64,000 bases of DNA from Hanstruepera marina (GTDB lineage: Bacteria > Bacteroidota > Bacteroidia > Flavobacteriales > Flavobacteriaceae): the NCBI RefSeq assembly GCF_019880635.1, contig NZ_JAINVX010000002.1:372001-436000 (forward strand). The letters are read 5' to 3'. Numbering within the stretch: the stretch's first letter is position 1; the number at the start of each line of letters is the position of its first letter. Below are positions 62,512 through 64,000 of this stretch, piece after piece. The notes beneath the pieces were generated by a model. It was not told the DNA's origin. It did no database searches and saw only the letters and a program-made list of their open reading frames with translations. A program made the translations under genes and the position numbers.

Positions 62512-64000
62512 TTAATGGCTTTCAGATTCGCTTAATTGTTTTAAGTATAGGTTTTTATAGTAGCCATCTACTTCAATTAAACTATCATGATTGCCTGATT
62601 GCACTATTTTACCATCATCTAGAACAATAATATTGTCGGCATTTTTAGCAGCAGATATACGATGGCTCACAATAATTGTTGTTTTACCGGTGGTAAGTTT
62701 TTTTAGGTTGTTTAGAATTTTTTCTTCAGTTTCTGTATCTACTGCAGAAAGGCAGTCATCAAACAATAAAACTTTTGGGTCTTTTATTATAGCGCGAGCA
62801 ATGGAAACCCGTTGTTTTTGACCACCAGACAAGGTAATACCACGCTCACCTAAAGTGGTATCGTAACCCTTGTTAAAGCCTATAATATTTTTGTGCACTT
62901 GCGCATATTTTGCCGCTTGAATAACTTCATCATCAGTAGCAGATTCTTTACCAAATTTGATGTTGTTTTTAATAGTGTCTGAAAACAAAAAAGCATCTTG
63001 AGGTACATAACCAATACTATCCCGTAAACTGTAAAGGTTTACTTGGTCTATAGGTTTTCCATCTATTGTCAAGTCACCATGTTTAATATCGTATAACCGA
63101 CCAATTAATTCCAATATGGTTGATTTTCCTGAACCTGTTTTGCCAATTATGGCTAAAGTTTCACCATGATTCACTTTAAATGATACGCCTTTTAATGCCG
63201 TTATATTGGTATCGTCGTAAGTAAAAGTTACATCCTTAAAGTGGATATCACCTATGATATCTGAAGGATTGTTATTCTTATTTTGAACTTCAGATTCTAT
63301 CTTTAAAAACTCATTAATCCGTTTTTGTGAAGCTTCGGCTTGTTGTACAATTGAAGTTACCCAGCCCACTGTGGCAACAGGCCATGTTAGCATATTAACA
63401 TAAATTATGAATTCTGCTATGGTACCAATACTTTCAATTTCGCCATTTATGTATTGTAAACCACCTATATAAATAACAATTAAATTACTCACACCAATAA
63501 GTAAAATCATCATTGGGAAGAATAAGGCACTAACTCGAACTAAACTCAATTGTTTGTCACGGCTGCCACTAGCCAACTCAACAAAATTCTGATTGGTCTG
63601 TGGTTCAATGCCATAGGATTTTATAATGGCAACACCACTAAAGGTTTCTTGGGTAAACGAAGATAATTTAGATAAGTACTCTTGGACAACGGTGCTTCGT
63701 TTGTGAATTTCTCTACTTAATTTATAAATAGCCACAGAAAGGATAGGTAGAGGAATAATGGTATATAACGTTAGGGTAGGGGCTGCGTTATACATGTAAA
63801 TTAAAGCAATCACAAAAAGTGTCACCGTGTTTATGCTGTACATAATTGCTGGTCCAGCGTACATACGAACACGACCAACATCTTCACTTATGCGGTTCAT
63901 TAAATCACCCGTCCTATTCTTCTTGTAAAAATTTAAGGATAGTTTTTGGTACTGTTGATAAATTTCATTTTTAAGGTCATATTCAATATAGCGCGAAACA
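62512..64000 (-). CDS. ABC exporter, permease-ATPase fusion (N-terminus outside window)
   Basis: The frame runs unbroken past the internal ATG at 63900 to the right edge, with YIEYDLKNEIYQQYQ and FYKKNRTGDLMNR, the typical first coupling helix of an ABC exporter. So about 100 N-terminal residues are missing. Membrane helices fill the first half; the ATPase has GKTGSGKSTILELIG (Walker A), YVPQDAFLFSDTI (Q-loop), LSGGQKQRVSIARAI (signature) and VLLFDDCLSAVD (Walker B). A multidrug or lipid exporter of the MsbA/YheI type; substrate unknown. Confidence 0.93.
   Translation of the reverse strand, partial: VSRYIEYDLKNEIYQQYQKLSLNFYKKNRTGDLMNRISEDVGRVRMYAGPAIMYSINTVTLFVIALIYMYNAAPTLTLYTIIPLPILSVAIYKLSREIHKRSTVVQEYLSKLSSFTQETFSGVAIIKSYGIEPQTNQNFVELASGSRDKQLSLVRVSALFFPMMILLIGVSNLIVIYIGGLQYINGEIESIGTIAEFIIYVNMLTWPVATVGWVTSIVQQAEASQKRINEFLKIESEVQNKNNNPSDIIGDIHFKDVTFTYDDTNITALKGVSFKVNHGETLAIIGKTGSGKSTILELIGRLYDIKHGDLTIDGKPIDQVNLYSLRDSIGYVPQDAFLFSDTIKNNIKFGKESATDDEVIQAAKYAQVHKNIIGFNKGYDTTLGERGITLSGGQKQRVSIARAIIKDPKVLLFDDCLSAVDTETEEKILNNLKKLTTGKTTIIVSHRISAAKNADNIIVLDDGKIVQSGNHDSLIEVDGYYKNLYLKQLSESESH

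Overview
The window looks like a chromosome segment of a marine-type member of the Flavobacteriaceae (Bacteroidota). The grounds are low GC, promoters of the TTG-N19-TAnnTTTG type, a Por secretion (T9SS) C-terminal sorting domain, a PorV/PorQ-type outer-membrane protein, a PUR-family small protein, a DUF4105 protein and abundant intergenic 'gattcttcacttcgctgcgc' repeats. I saw no rRNA, tRNA, CRISPR array, phage or transposase gene.

Region 1 (1-23.8 kb) is a surface-polysaccharide locus. A tightly packed plus-strand run (21-11416) holds three family-2 glycosyltransferases, two full asparagine-synthase-type amidotransferases, a third one without the glutaminase nucleophile, and three family-4 glycosyltransferases. 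A repeat-filled 1.6 kb spacer and an orphan conserved protein follow. A second run (14396-21142) has an FkbM methyltransferase, five putative glycosyltransferase steps/modifications and an O-antigen-ligase/polymerase-type membrane protein. A polyprenyl-phosphate sugar-1-phosphate transferase at 22390 would start the repeat unit. Flippase, chain-length and export genes are not in the window, so the locus probably extends to the left.

Region 2 (21.1-24.6 kb) has two lone small nuclease genes (GIY-YIG and DUF559), each embedded in palindromic or inverted intergenic repeats, which makes them candidate nuclease-linked REP-like elements.

Region 3 (24.6-42.2 kb) is mostly core: DUF4105 protein (candidate lipoprotein N-acyltransferase), PorV/PorQ-like protein, pssA, DUF808, lptB, tatC, kdsD, recQ (without the usual zinc cysteines) and a cyclophilin-FKBP fusion. 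It then has a lipoprotein/barrel pair and a TPR-transmembrane-HTH regulator next to a large BNR-repeat exoprotein with a T9SS sorting domain.

Region 4 (42.2-52.1 kb) is a compact plus-strand module: barrel protein, TetR regulator, second barrel, lipoprotein sulfatase, two DUF1254/DUF1214 proteins and a PafA-like phosphatase. A degenerate copy of the 3' end plus terminator of the upstream exoprotein gene lies at its far end, so the whole module is bracketed by diverged direct repeats, as expected for an old insertion or duplication. It is the best candidate here for an undescribed catabolic system.

Region 5 (52.1-64 kb) has a minus-strand operon of M20 peptidase, DcaP-like porin, barrel and Omp85-type barrel, then small housekeeping genes (YfiT/DinB, redoxin, DUF1801, CsaA), a BASS-family transporter, a PlsC-type acyltransferase, a PUR protein and an ABC exporter cut by the right edge.
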